Positions 1 through 11,233 of a DNA stretch of 64,000 nucleotides are shown piece by piece (within the stretch, counting starts at the first letter, position 1; every line of letters begins with the position of its first letter). The notes beneath the pieces were generated by a model. It was not told the DNA's origin. It saw only the letters and a program-made list of their open reading frames with translations, and did not search any database. Location: NCBI GenBank assembly GCA_003640385.1, contig RCAB01000049.1, positions 124,001 through 188,000 of the forward strand, written 5' to 3'. The stretch is from Setaria digitata. Taxonomy: Eukaryota > Nematoda > Chromadorea > Rhabditida > Setariidae. The position numbers and the translations under genes are program-made.

Positions 1-1670
1 ATTTGTTTTTTTGAATTTCTACTAACTATGGAAATATTTACCATATTGAGCAGGTTTTGATCTCAGGAAGACGTGATTCGTCTAAGTATCCAAAAATTTC
101 TATGTTTCTGAATATAAGCACAGTTTTGGTTGGCAAACTTCTAATATCACGACTAGATGAAAAACACAGTTAATTTGTAATTTAATTTTGGTAATTATTT
201 TTAGTTACTGGAGCTTTTGACATTGACAAACGGTGGCCTGTTTTTATTTTTGTTCCTGCTGTTATTTTCTGTCCTAAATTTTTGATTTGGGAAGTTGATT
301 TTTTTTAATTTTAATTTGTAAGGAGACACACAATGCACATGTAATTTACATGACCCATCTTCTTTTGTTTCTTGGCTTCATGAGCTAATGCATATTCCTG
401 TATATCATACGTACAGATTATACATATTTTTTAATGGAAAAGTTTATTGGTTCATTATGTTATTTTATATGCGTGCTATATACTGTTCGTAAGGTGCTTG
501 AATGGGATGTTTTTGGTCTAGAGTCGATCAGTTTCCGTGTTGACGTTAAATTTAGCATGATTAGTTTCAGTTTGCTCTAAAGAATTAGATATAGGATTTA
601 TTTCCCGGAAAAATTTCTTTTAGATTTGTTGCTACTTCCAGTTGATTGTGGTTTAACAGTAACGGGGTGTCTTCCGCTTTTTGAAAGCATTAGTTCAGAT
701 TAGGAATTGGTTTATTCAGTCTTTTTTTTTTTAATATTGGAAAATTTCTGGATTATTTCCAATTCCTCCTTCATTTTTATTATTTGTTTGCTTTTCATTC
801 TCCTTTAAAAAACATCTCTAGTGTGTATCTCTGAACTTGAACGTTTCTTTAGCAATAAAAAATTATTGTGTTTTTAAAAGGAGGGAAATATTTTAGTTCA
901 ATTTTTTTTTCATTTGGCCCTGTAGAGTATATGAATGCATTTCAATGTCATGTCAAATAAATGTTTTGTTCTGAAATTCATTTTATGATATTTAAAAACT
1001 CATCGATAACGATCAAGAATGAACTATAGAATGACTCTTGGTGAATTATAGTAATCAGGGCATCCTTCAGAATACGTCTGACAACTGTTAAAAAGTTTAT
1101 TAAACACCCAATAAATGTTTTTGAACAAGTGGGATCTGCAAATTTTTCATTTGGATTATTCGGATTATTTACAAATTCATTTGAAAATCACTTCCAAGCA
1201 AAGTGTAGTCCACACTTTTTTTTTCAGCTTTAAGTCAGCCTTCGACAGTCTACCTACGGTGTTTGTGAAAGTCAAACATTAGATCTTTTGGAAGGAGGAA
1301 TCGGTTCTTGTTTGTTCATGAAATCAAATACTTCTTGTTTTAAAGTTCTGTGAAGAATTGTGGATTGAAAGATTATTCGTTCTCACTATGTTATACTTTA
1401 CAGTTGTGAAGTGTTGCCAGTGTCATCAAACAAAAAAGAAGGCAAAAATTAATATTGGTATGAGTAAATGTAAAATCGAATAACAAAAACAATTAGTTTA
1501 AAGCGGGATTATGCAAATTATCTGAAGGTAAAAAAGTATATTTGTGCAAGTCACGTATGACCATTTATAAATAGCGGATATAACTGTGATTTTCAATCTT
1601 GATTAATTAATTAATTGGTTGATTAAAATACAATTCACATATGTCCCGCTTAGTCTTTGACATTTGTTCA
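1..1670. other. Non-coding flank, 3' side of the IL-17-like gene
   Basis: No exon with splice sites and a sustained reading frame was found on either strand. The stretch is AT-rich with several T-runs and, since the neighbouring gene reads leftward, should hold its 3' UTR and terminator. No clear polyadenylation site was assigned. Confidence 0.5.
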
Positions 1671-4119
1671 TTAAATTTCAATAGCATTAGTTCTTCTGTA
1701 TAATTTTATCAAAGGGCTAGCTTTTTGACTCCTTGGCAGTACTGAATGACATCCAACAGTTATCGTTTGAAGTGCTCGAGTATATTCGTAGTATCCCGTT
1801 ATTTGATCACATCGAATTCGTTTTAATACAGCTATCTAGAAAAAAAATATAGTCTTTTCAAATTTCTCATAAATCGTCGAAATTTGTCCACTTATAATAT
1901 CTGTCAATAAATTTCAGTTGCAAGATTTTTTACAGCACTTTTACTCCCAAGTTTTTACCTACACCATAGAGTTATTGTCTTACTTGACGTTTAATTGGCA
2001 TGCAAAATGAACTAGAGCTTCCACGACTGCGACGACATAAACAGTGTGCTTCGGATATAATTTTTGGCTCCCGATTTTCATCATGATTCAGTCTGAAGTT
2101 GAGAAAAAATAAGTCCTCGGATGGTAAGACCGTATTGAAAGCTTGATGGGAAATTGAAAAGAACTCCTTTCCTAAGGTACACTGCTCTCATCTTTCCAGA
2201 ATTTTAAATATTCGGAGATTTTTTGATCTCTCGTGTACAGTGCAATTTATTATTACAGAAATATATGGCTCTGCTTCAGATTAATTATACTACAGCAGCA
2301 AATGTTGATTCATTCCAATCCTTCATCAAATGAATAACTGACATGGAATCTGCTTCTTTACTAGGAGTTATTTTGGCCTCTTTTTTGGTCTGTTTGTTCT
2401 TTTTACTTCACAACAATGTAAAGAAAAATTATGACAGATAGCAGTCGACCAAGAAATTCGAGAAAAATGGAGATGATATATTAAATACCAAAAGCTAGCT
2501 GCTTCACAACCTTCTACATCAGGTAAAGTAAAAGAGCCTGGTGAAGATGTTCAAATGCTAAAAATCAGATTAGTTTACTCGATTCCCTTCCCGTCATCCT
2601 CTGGTATTTCTTCCCGTGGGAAAAGGAGAAACAAAGCAGGAAATAAGTGGCGAAATATGCCGATATAACTTATTTTATAGTTTGGGAACGAACTTCCACT
2701 GCCATGGACATAAAGATCTTTGCATTGTTGTGGAATTGATGTCTGTTACTGGTTCGATACTGCAAAGAGTAGATTCTGGCACCGGTGGATTCCAGTCTTC
2801 ATCACCAATTTCCAGAATCTCTGATTTGGATGTTTCAGTAAACCAACGAAATAACCTCCAGTTCTAAAAATAAAAAACAATTTTTAATCACCCAACATTT
2901 AATTCCGATTATGACATTTAATTTATGCATAAATAAAATGTATGATTCATTATTATATTGATGAAAATTTTCATCATTCCAGTTTTGAATGTAGTCTCAG
3001 ATATTCGAGATTCGACGTGAACAATCTTAAATCCATCACTTCAAATAACAAGGCTGGTTTATATTCATTTCCATCAGTACAGAAATGCTGATTTTTCTGT
3101 TTACAGTTCACACTATCACTTCAATTTATCATACTGTGGTTGCGAGTCTGATAAATCAATTTCTTGAAAAATTTTATAAATTCTTCCATTTCAAAATAAA
3201 TTTGAAGCAATTGTTATCAAAATAGTTTTTAAGGATGGCAAATTGCGAAGAAGTGATGGAAGTAATGATAGAATGGCTTCTATCTGTGAACCAATTTTTC
3301 TCTTTTTTTTTGTCAAAATCCAAACACAGGCTCATTTCAAATCCTTTGACCCATATAATACATGCAAAAAGTTAGCAATGAGAGCGAATTGTTTGAAATT
3401 TCAACTGACTTTTCTTTTGTTTATTTGGTTTTAGTTGAATAATTAACAATGACACATTTTTTGAACTGTCGTCTTTTTTCTCTTCCGCCCTTTTCTTTAA
3501 ACCTTCCCCGTAAATTGATTAATTACGCATTTGGCTGTGATAAGGGATGCTATTGAAAATCATTTGTAAATTCCGTTATCGCTGATTGTTAAAAATAACA
3601 GTGCTTCCTACAATCTTTAAATGCAATATCTAATCATCTTATCAATCATCTATATGCTGTTATAGTATACCTGCCTAAGAGACATCCTAAGCTCTTAGGA
3701 TGTACAGATAGGTACTTCGGGGAATTAGCATCAGTTGTGTTTAGGTATAATTAATGAGGCATAAAATGGAAACACTATAGACTGCATAAAACCTTTTTTT
3801 TGCTAATTAAAGTTGGTTCGAGGAGTGCTAAAATATTTTTGGAACTATCTATTCTTGAAAATGCTACCCTATCCTTTCTCTTTTCTACTGCTAAAAACTG
3901 TTATAATAATAATATGCTTAAACATACCAGGTCAGCAGGTTCTTTACACAAATTTTCAAAATGAATTTTATGATGTTTAGCATTAATAAATGGTACATAT
4001 AGGATCAGGAATAGAATGGATAAATAAGTTATAAATGATATAGGAATTTTTAATAGCCGATGAATTTGCAGTAGCGATAAGAGTAGTTGGATTGCTGATA
4101 GCAATAACAGTTGCAGCAT
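1671..4119 (-). CDS. ilc-17: Interleukin-17-family secreted cytokine (4 exons, 211 aa)
   Basis: Exons on the minus strand: 4119-3928, 2863-2694, 2092-1984 and 1835-1671; phases close (0, 2, 0) and the stop is TAA. The product is a secreted cystine-knot cytokine expected to bind IL-17 receptors. The N-terminus is strongly hydrophobic; a signal peptide probably ends near Ala47 (VPFINA). Family marks are RSLCPW (113-118), DENREP (125-130), AHCLC (136-140), IAVLKRIRC (158-166) and ITVGCHSV (182-189), matching the IL-17 order SPW, D.NR.P, A.C.C, VLRR..C, VGC.C. The usual second Cys of the last motif is Ser188. N-glycosylation is possible at Asn107 (NST). C. elegans has a neuromodulatory member, ILC-17.1. 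I am sure of exons 2-4; the start is less certain, because the exon 1 frame has two hydrophobic blocks and no other Met. Confidence 0.87.
3682..3703. repeat. Perfect inverted repeat inside an intron antisense to +
   Basis: Two 10-base arms (acatcctaag / cttaggatgt) are separated by two bases, in intron 1 of the IL-17-like gene. Weak outer complementarity (tacct near 3668, aggta near 3710) extends it. It could form a short hairpin in RNA or be a small inverted-repeat relic. Confidence 0.6.
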
Positions 4120-6910
4120 GATGCTATGATGATATGCCTAATTCTTCGGGAGCATCCAAGATCGTCGTCCGCAGTCGATGGATTCGTATTTCCATTTCTG
4201 CGTAACAACTCCTTCTATAATAACCTCCCACCTGTTCGTCAACTAGTCGGGAGAGGGAGCAGGTAGAAATGAAAGGTGGTACATGACATTACAGGTGCAA
4301 CACGAGATGACCCATAAAAAAAAGAACCAGTGAAGGAATCCGATTCCCGCGATAAAAGAACATCTTTCAGCAAGTTTGTTTAAAATTTCTGCACTAAAAG
4401 AAAAAGACTGGAATTTTAGGTTATATTTTTAATAAAATTCAAGTTCCTCTTCCTCATAACTTCAGTCATCAAAATTCGTTCTCTTTGTACCATTAATGGG
4501 AGAAAAAAAGTTGCTAAACATGTTTCAACTTACAAATGCTGATCACTAGAATTCTCCAAAAATACAAAAAAAAGCACTTTATGCCGGTTACAAATAAATG
4601 TATCGGAGCTTATCATATCGGCGCAACAACCAAAACATTAAAATGTTAGCATTAACCCCGCGAGTAAGAAGCTATCCGTTCATGCAACTTATCATTTAGA
4701 TTTTATCATTATTAAATAATTCGAACTAAAATTCGCCTCGTACATTACAAACTGAATCCTAGACGATATAAAAATAATTATCCACATTTCCAAGCACTTA
4801 TAAGGTGTTATCTTCATAAAGTGAATTTTTGTTAATAATATCTTCATAAGTGAATTTTTAATGTAACATTCTTATCAATAAGTGAAACCTTACCATTGCG
4901 CATATCTTGAGAATAATTTGTATATCGCAACTTCGCTGTTCTGTATCTCATAATTATTAAAGTCATCGCACGGATTTCGGTTAACTTCGTTTCGATTGTC
5001 TAAACTAATAAACGTCGTTTTAATTACTAAATCTGGTATTTCAAAACCTATAACTGATAACCAGAACTGAGATAGAGGAAGTATTAAGTGGGGAAAGTTA
5101 AATAAGACAGAAAGAAAGATTTGTTTGCAGCTGTAAAGGGAAATTGAGAACATTTGAACTACTACGTTTAGTCCTAAATCGGAACTCACAATTGATGAAT
5201 TACTCATTACAGCGGACAGGACACGATGCCGTTCGTCAAAATGTTTCGAAACTAACTTTAATTAAAATGAATGAACGGTTCGGGAAAATATTTCCTCCAT
5301 TCCGCCCATTTTCCCGCAGGGAGAATTCCCAATCGGTTTTTTACGTTATTGCAAATTCACTTCTTGGTATTTTCGTGCCAACAAAATCCTCATATCTTTT
5401 TTCCGAATCCAATCAGTACGTTTGACACACCTAATCATTCAAACACAAGATTCGATGATATCGATGTTCTTTGTGTACTTCCTCTTTTATAAAACTTACT
5501 GCAAGCAGTAGTTTGACGTTTTCCCACCCCCGAGGGTCTACAATTTAAAAAATCCGATGGCCTTGAAAGGAGGCAAAAAAGCATAAATGTATGTGTGCAG
5601 CGTTTCTTTTTTTGTTTTTATAAATTTTATTTTCGAACTAAGAAATGTGTCAAAATACCATAACATGCACAGATACAAATCCCTGTCCCTCTTTTCATTG
5701 TTGCATTAATCAAATTAAATTAGTATGCAGTAGTTTATTTGGGAAATTGAAGGGCAGAGCAGCATATAGCACCTAGAAATAACGGCGAATCAATGGTAGG
5801 CTTCTAAAAATGTCTGTTTTGAATCTGTCGAAAAGATGTAAAGAAAATCTGATAAAGAAGAAATACTTGAATGAAATTCTGTAAGCACATATAACAGTAC
5901 ATGGTGATTGTTATGCCTGATAACTAATGGAAATATGCCACAAAAATGATAGCACCTTATCAGCATTCATGAATCAACATTTGTAACCATAGGAAAAGTA
6001 TTAATCTTTTGATAAATTCCCGGAAGACTTGATCCCACACAACTTCATGCCTCGTGGGAACGCAGAAGATTGGAAAAGTCTGAAATTTCGAAGCTACTCT
6101 TGATCACTCTCCATTACTGTCAATCTCTGCAGCATCTCATATTCCGTGTTATGATCACATTACTTTCCTCCCTTTTCATCACTACCCTTAAAGCATCTTA
6201 ACCACTACTCAATGTATCTGCAACACTGACAAGTCTCAGCAGAGGAAGCCGTAAAATACCTACGAATGACCTTAAGGTTACAATTTGAGGACCAGAACGG
6301 GAACTGCTGATTCCTGATGTAACTAACGAACTTCCGGCAGCTCTTCATCAGTGTAGTTGCTCCGTTACGTTCTCAGTGGCGTTTACTTTGGCGCTGTTCA
6401 GTTCTATCGCCTTTCCGACAATGTTTGCTATAAGTTAGACATAGAACATAAAAAGAACGTGAAGGGCACCGGATGTGATTAATTACCATGCGTGAAGAGC
6501 ATAATGGTTACGAATCACTAGTACTTTTCTTGTTGGAGTTCTAAAGTTACGTGATCAGTAAGCTGATAATGATTTAAATTGGCCGATACATCCTGCTTAT
6601 GCCAAGTTTAGAGTTCCATTCATCCATTCTGTGCTGGGGTGCAGTTGACGCTCTTTTCTGATTTGTGATAGTCAAGTAGTATTCGGTAAGTATTGGTCAA
6701 GAACTATCCCAACAACAAAGTTCGCGAAGTTGTACTAAGTTGAACGCACACAGTTGGAGAACTTCCTGATCTGTACTTCACTCAACACTTCCAGGAACGT
6801 TTGTTTCGAAATTTGAGATATAAAATATAACCAAATGCCTGTGTGTTTTGCTACAGATTGATATCGTACTGGGAGTCAATCCTAGCAGATTACAATTTGT
6901 GATTAGCAGA
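4120..6910. other. Divergent intergenic region between IL-17-like and CoREST genes
   Basis: This region of about 2.8 kb separates two gene starts that point away from each other, so it should carry both promoters. Open frames here (for example minus 4890-5207) have no splice context or recognisable motif and look like chance. Slightly GC-richer patches lie near 4140-4300 and 6000-6450 but I can assign no exon to them. Confidence 0.5.
6847..6856 (+). other. Probable trans-splice acceptor of the CoREST gene
   Basis: A polypyrimidine stretch ending in CTACAG precedes the first coding exon, and the first ATG after it (6911) is the in-frame start. No upstream coding exon was seen, so spliced-leader addition here is likely. 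A cis-spliced upstream exon cannot be excluded, since the frame is open back to the acceptor. Confidence 0.45.
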
Positions 6911-9900
6911 ATGGAGATGCAACCTAATGGCGATGCGAAAGTTAAATTCGATATTGGCCAGGAAGTAAAGGAAGGATCGGAGCAGTCGTCAGGACAGGTT
7001 GGTCCATACTTTTCTTCTTACATATTTGATTTTAATTTTGCCCATTAATTCGATGAAATTGCCAGTGGAATAATTTTTCCAGCATATTTTGAACGTATTT
7101 AATACATTACTAATCTCTCGAAATGATGCTTAGCATAATCATCTCTTTTTCTACCATTATCAGATAAACTATTTATCATACCTTCACTTCTTTAATGAAA
7201 CTTGCAAAAATCCCCCTTCATTTTTGAAGGGGAATTTTTGAAGTGCTCTTTCTACTAACTCACTGTGCTTATCCGTAAGAATTTATCAATGCATTTGATT
7301 ATTTTTTCCAGTCTTTGACATTACCAGTGATCTCAGAATCTTCTGCGGAGTAACAATTTTTTTTTCGTGGGATTTACAAGTCAACTTTATTTCATAACAA
7401 AAAGATTTGTGATTTAGTTTGCATCCCAACTGTGAGCATATTGTAACTTTTTAGGACAACGATGAAGTGGATGGAGGGGATGAAAATATCGCAGATGAAG
7501 AAAATAGTGATCAAGCCGTACTCCAACGTACACCACGAAGTAGCGGCGATGATGACGATGCGGTGATGATGGAGGAGGATGTACCTGGTCCTTCGAACTT
7601 CAATAGGGGTTTGCCTTTTTATAGCGCAGGTAAAGTGATCCAGATTTTGGAAACGTAACTGTTACAAAATATATTCTTTTTAAATAATATCCGTAAAATT
7701 TTATTCATTTTCTAGATCATGCAGCATTCCATCTACCGACAAATCTTGAAATCCGTGAAGGTGTAGACTATCAGTGTCCAGTGCAGGACTGGACAACTGA
7801 AGATGATTATTATGATGACACAGAACGTGAAACTTGCCTTTGGCGGCCGACAAGTCTCCTGGATGCTGCTGATATTAATGACTATCTTTCAATCGCACTT
7901 TCAAGTTTCAATATTGAACAAGACCGTGTATGTTTTTCTAAAAAAAATTTCTTAATTTTTTTTTTTTTTACAATTATCTGAATCACGTTTCGTTACTGTA
8001 TGACAAACTGAAAATCACTCTCGACAAAATTCTGAATAGGATAGGACTATTCAAGGGATAAAATAATACTATGTTTTAATATGAAAAGTATCTAACCAGA
8101 AATTAAATTAAAAGATGTAGCTGAATCCAAAGGTTGGATATAGATAGCATTATACGTTTGTTTTGACTTCTTTGTGATACGCAATGTATTAACGTTAAAA
8201 GTTGAGGGATTTTTTTTTTCTCACCTTTATTGATTTTATGCATTTCTTAAGGAATAATTTTAGGCAATGTTTATTTTGCAATCATCAGATTACAATATCG
8301 AAGAAGCGAAACATCAGCTTGCTAAACGAAGAATCAAAAAAGAGCCATGGAGTGAAGAAGATGTAACGGTCTTCAAGCAGGCATTGCACACGTGTGGGAA
8401 ACATTTTAATAAAATCAAACAGTTGGTTAGTTATTTGCTGAATATTCTGCTTATTTAGTTGTTTTGTTATAGGGTGTCTTCGAAGGATCTTTATTAGAAT
8501 TTTAGCAAGAGAAGGAAGAGGGTTCAAGTTGCACTTGCGTTACATTACTAAACTTTAAAGTTAGGGGGACTGAGAAAAATGACTTATTCTAATTTTGAGA
8601 CTTTATCTGGTAAGCGAATAAATTTCAGTTGCCGCATAAATCAATGAAGGAAATTATCAATTTTTATTACGACAATAAGAAGAAAATGAATTTTCGTAGT
8701 ATTATTGATACTTTCTTGGAAGAACACAATCCCGAATCCAGGTTGCTATTTCTTATTGTACTTTTAGTCTCATCCGAAATCAGAAGCGCGTTCCGCAACA
8801 AATAAATATCATACCGAGCTAAAAATAAGCTGTAGGTCAAGAAGTGAAATAGTAGAAAAGAGTGAATGAAGTTTCCTGGAAATCATTCCTGCTACGAATC
8901 TGTTTGGAAAATCTTGAAAATTCCTTATAGAAATGTTTTTTTTTTCTTTTTTTTTTTTTTTTTTGGAGGGGGGTTAGCGTAGGTTTGAAAAAAATTCATT
9001 TCTTGAACTACGGTTTTTTTTTGATTTTTTAGAGTTTATTTTCCAGTTTTGCTGTGTGAAATTTTATTTTTATAGTAGTTCTGACGACAGCGGTATGGGT
9101 GGAGTAGAGAAACATGGCAGTCGATGTTACAATTGTGAGCTAAGCACGAGCTTGCGTGATATGGATGATTTGAAACTTTGCAGTGCTTGCTTCATTCATT
9201 TCAGGTATTTTCTAAATCACAAATATATAGTTTTTGGAATTATTTATGCTTGCTTAGTAGTTAACTTTACTCATTCCCTCATATATTCCAGCTTTGCTCG
9301 ATCAATAACTTACCTTTATTTCATCCATTTTTATTGGATTTCAGAAATTATCATCGCCATAGATTGTGCCTAAAAGCGACGATTCGTGACGGAAATGCTA
9401 ATGAAAGCATGAAGTGTCCTAAAGGTATTTTTTTAAAGCATTTTACGACTGAAATGAATAACACTAGTGACTGAGAATTTAACTTTTTCGCGAATGCCTT
9501 GACTGATGACGAGATAAACTATTAGTGAATCAATGCATTTGCAGGTATAGCAGAAGTCGTTGAACGATTTGTGGAATTTGCAACTGAGGAAGAAGATGCT
9601 GGGCAGTCATCATCGTTAAGGGAAAAGGGCGAGGCTGAAATGGAAGGAGATGATGATTTACAAATTGTTAGTGTTATTCGACCACCAGAAATGCGATATG
9701 CACGAATCTTGAAGTTTGTTTTCTTTCAGTTTACTAACATACTTGAGAATTTCTTATGTTTTAGCTTATTTTGCTTCTGTAGTCTTGTTAGCAACTTTTT
9801 ATGCTCAGTTTCATTTTCTCTTTATTCATAACTGCTGTTTAGTGATAAGAAAACCTTTGTTTCCATAAATTGCTTCCTTTTCCAGCCACATGCGTCCTTT

Positions 9901-11233
9901 CCAATGAAAAATCGAAATGATTCAACAACTTCTATCTTGACACTCCCTATAAGTTTGTAGGAATTTAATCATTTCATTAGGAGCCCATTTGTCTGAATGT
10001 AGAATTTGGTGATGGTCTTGAGATCTTCTCAGTCGGTTTTATTTCCAGGCAACTGGAACGGGAAGAAATGCTTGCAAGAGGGAACTGTGTACGATTAGAG
10101 CACACTTTACGGATGCAGTTTGAAAAAGCACTGAATGAACGTCGGTTCTTATAAATCTTTGAGTTTTTATCAGAAAAGTTATGCCAGTAATACGTAATTG
10201 ATCTACTTGAAATTAAACTGGCTTTATGTCGCTTATTTCTTTTACTTTAGATTTGGAGCGTTACCGAATTAATCGACTTCCATCATCTGCAACTTCCGGC
10301 CGCCCAAGACGTTCTCCGTCGTGGTCCTATAAAGAGAAATGGCAAGCTTTATTTGGTGAGTTATTCTTAAATTTAAAAAAAAAAAAGACAATCATATTAC
10401 AAAAAGCACATGCTCAAAATAAACCCAACCCATATTGTCCGAGATCTTCAGTATGTCGAATACCTGTGTTGCATTTATTGTTAATATTCTTCATCCTCTT
10501 CTTATTTTTATGGAATTTTGAAAAACAAACTTCTTTTTTTTTTAATTCCCTATACTACTTTATTTGTTTTTCTTAGCTTTCCAACGATATGGAAAAGATT
10601 TTAATGCTGTTGCTGAGGTGCTGGAAAGTAAAACCTCCGATATGGTTAAAGCTTTTTATTACGAAATGCGAGAAGAAATTGACGATGTGAGTTTTGGCAA
10701 TGTTTCCGATTAGTGTTTTTTCTAGATATAATCACATGGTTATTATCGTTATTATATACATAAGTTTGGATTCATGGTTATAACATATTTCCATGCCACG
10801 GAATGTTTTTAATCTGAATTTTGGGCTGCTTGGAGTTTTGGTTCAGCTAAAATTCAGAGGACAGTTTTTTTCTACAAAAAAAAAAAAAAAAAAAAGAAAT
10901 AGCAGTTGGGTAACAGTTACGAAAGAGCATTAAAAAAGAATCTACACCAAAAGATTGGAATACAGTAGGTAGACTTCAAATTTTACTTTAACCGAATATA
11001 CATACCTAGATACATGATCATTACAAGATTATTCATATTAATCTTCCAATTAGTTTTATAGATGATACGAATTTTTTTGTTTTATATAAAAAGGAGAAAA
11101 AAAAAACTTTACGAGTCTTCAATTTTAGATGATCAGCAAAGCCAGTGACTATTATCAAAAGTTAGCTGATGCTTACGATTTTGAACAAAAGGATAAAGTT
11201 GATGTAGCAAACGAAGTTATCGATATCGACTAG
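6911..11233 (+). CDS. RCOR: CoREST/RCOR transcriptional co-repressor (12 exons, 512 aa)
   Basis: Exons: 6911-6997, 7455-7629, 7716-7927, 8264-8425, 8629-8741, 9076-9204, 9345-9424, 9545-9713, 10049-10140, 10251-10355, 10577-10686, 11129-11233; all phases close. Domains in order: acidic N-terminus; ELM2 (about 95-175, including REGVDYQCPVQDW); SANT1 (about 183-240, EEDVTVFKQALHTCGKHF, then LLPHKS and FYYDNKKK); a CxxC-x14-CxxC GATA-like finger (Cys267, 270, 285, 288); an acidic linker; a helical segment KQLEREEM to RYRINRLP matching the LSD1-binding linker of CoREST; SANT2 (about 428-477, FQRYGKDFNAVAEVL). Known CoREST proteins bridge the LSD1/SPR-5 demethylase, HDAC and nucleosomal DNA in the nucleus. 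Length is near the vertebrate 480-550 aa. Linker and SANT2 argue against MIER, MTA or RERE, which share ELM2-SANT. C. elegans has two CoREST proteins (spr-1, rcor-1); I did not decide which is orthologous. Confidence 0.9.
7206..7239. repeat. Hairpin-forming inverted repeat in CoREST intron 1
   Basis: Two 15-base arms (7206-7220 and 7225-7239) pair at 14 of 15 positions around a TTTT loop. It lies about 215 bases upstream of exon 2. It is too short for a typical pre-miRNA. Confidence 0.65.

Noticed and set aside
2343..2650. Plus-strand frame starting MESASLLGVILAS (membrane-like) and a following Ser/Lys-rich frame
   Set aside because: It lies antisense to intron 2 of the well-supported IL-17-like gene, and joining its parts needs reading through a stop.
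2616..2867. 83-residue plus-strand ORF
   Set aside because: It is the antisense shadow of IL-17-like exon 2, whose minus-strand frame has splice sites and family motifs.
4890..5425. Overlapping opposite-strand ORFs of about 100 residues
   Set aside because: No splice context, no motif, AT-rich composition; both strands are equally open.
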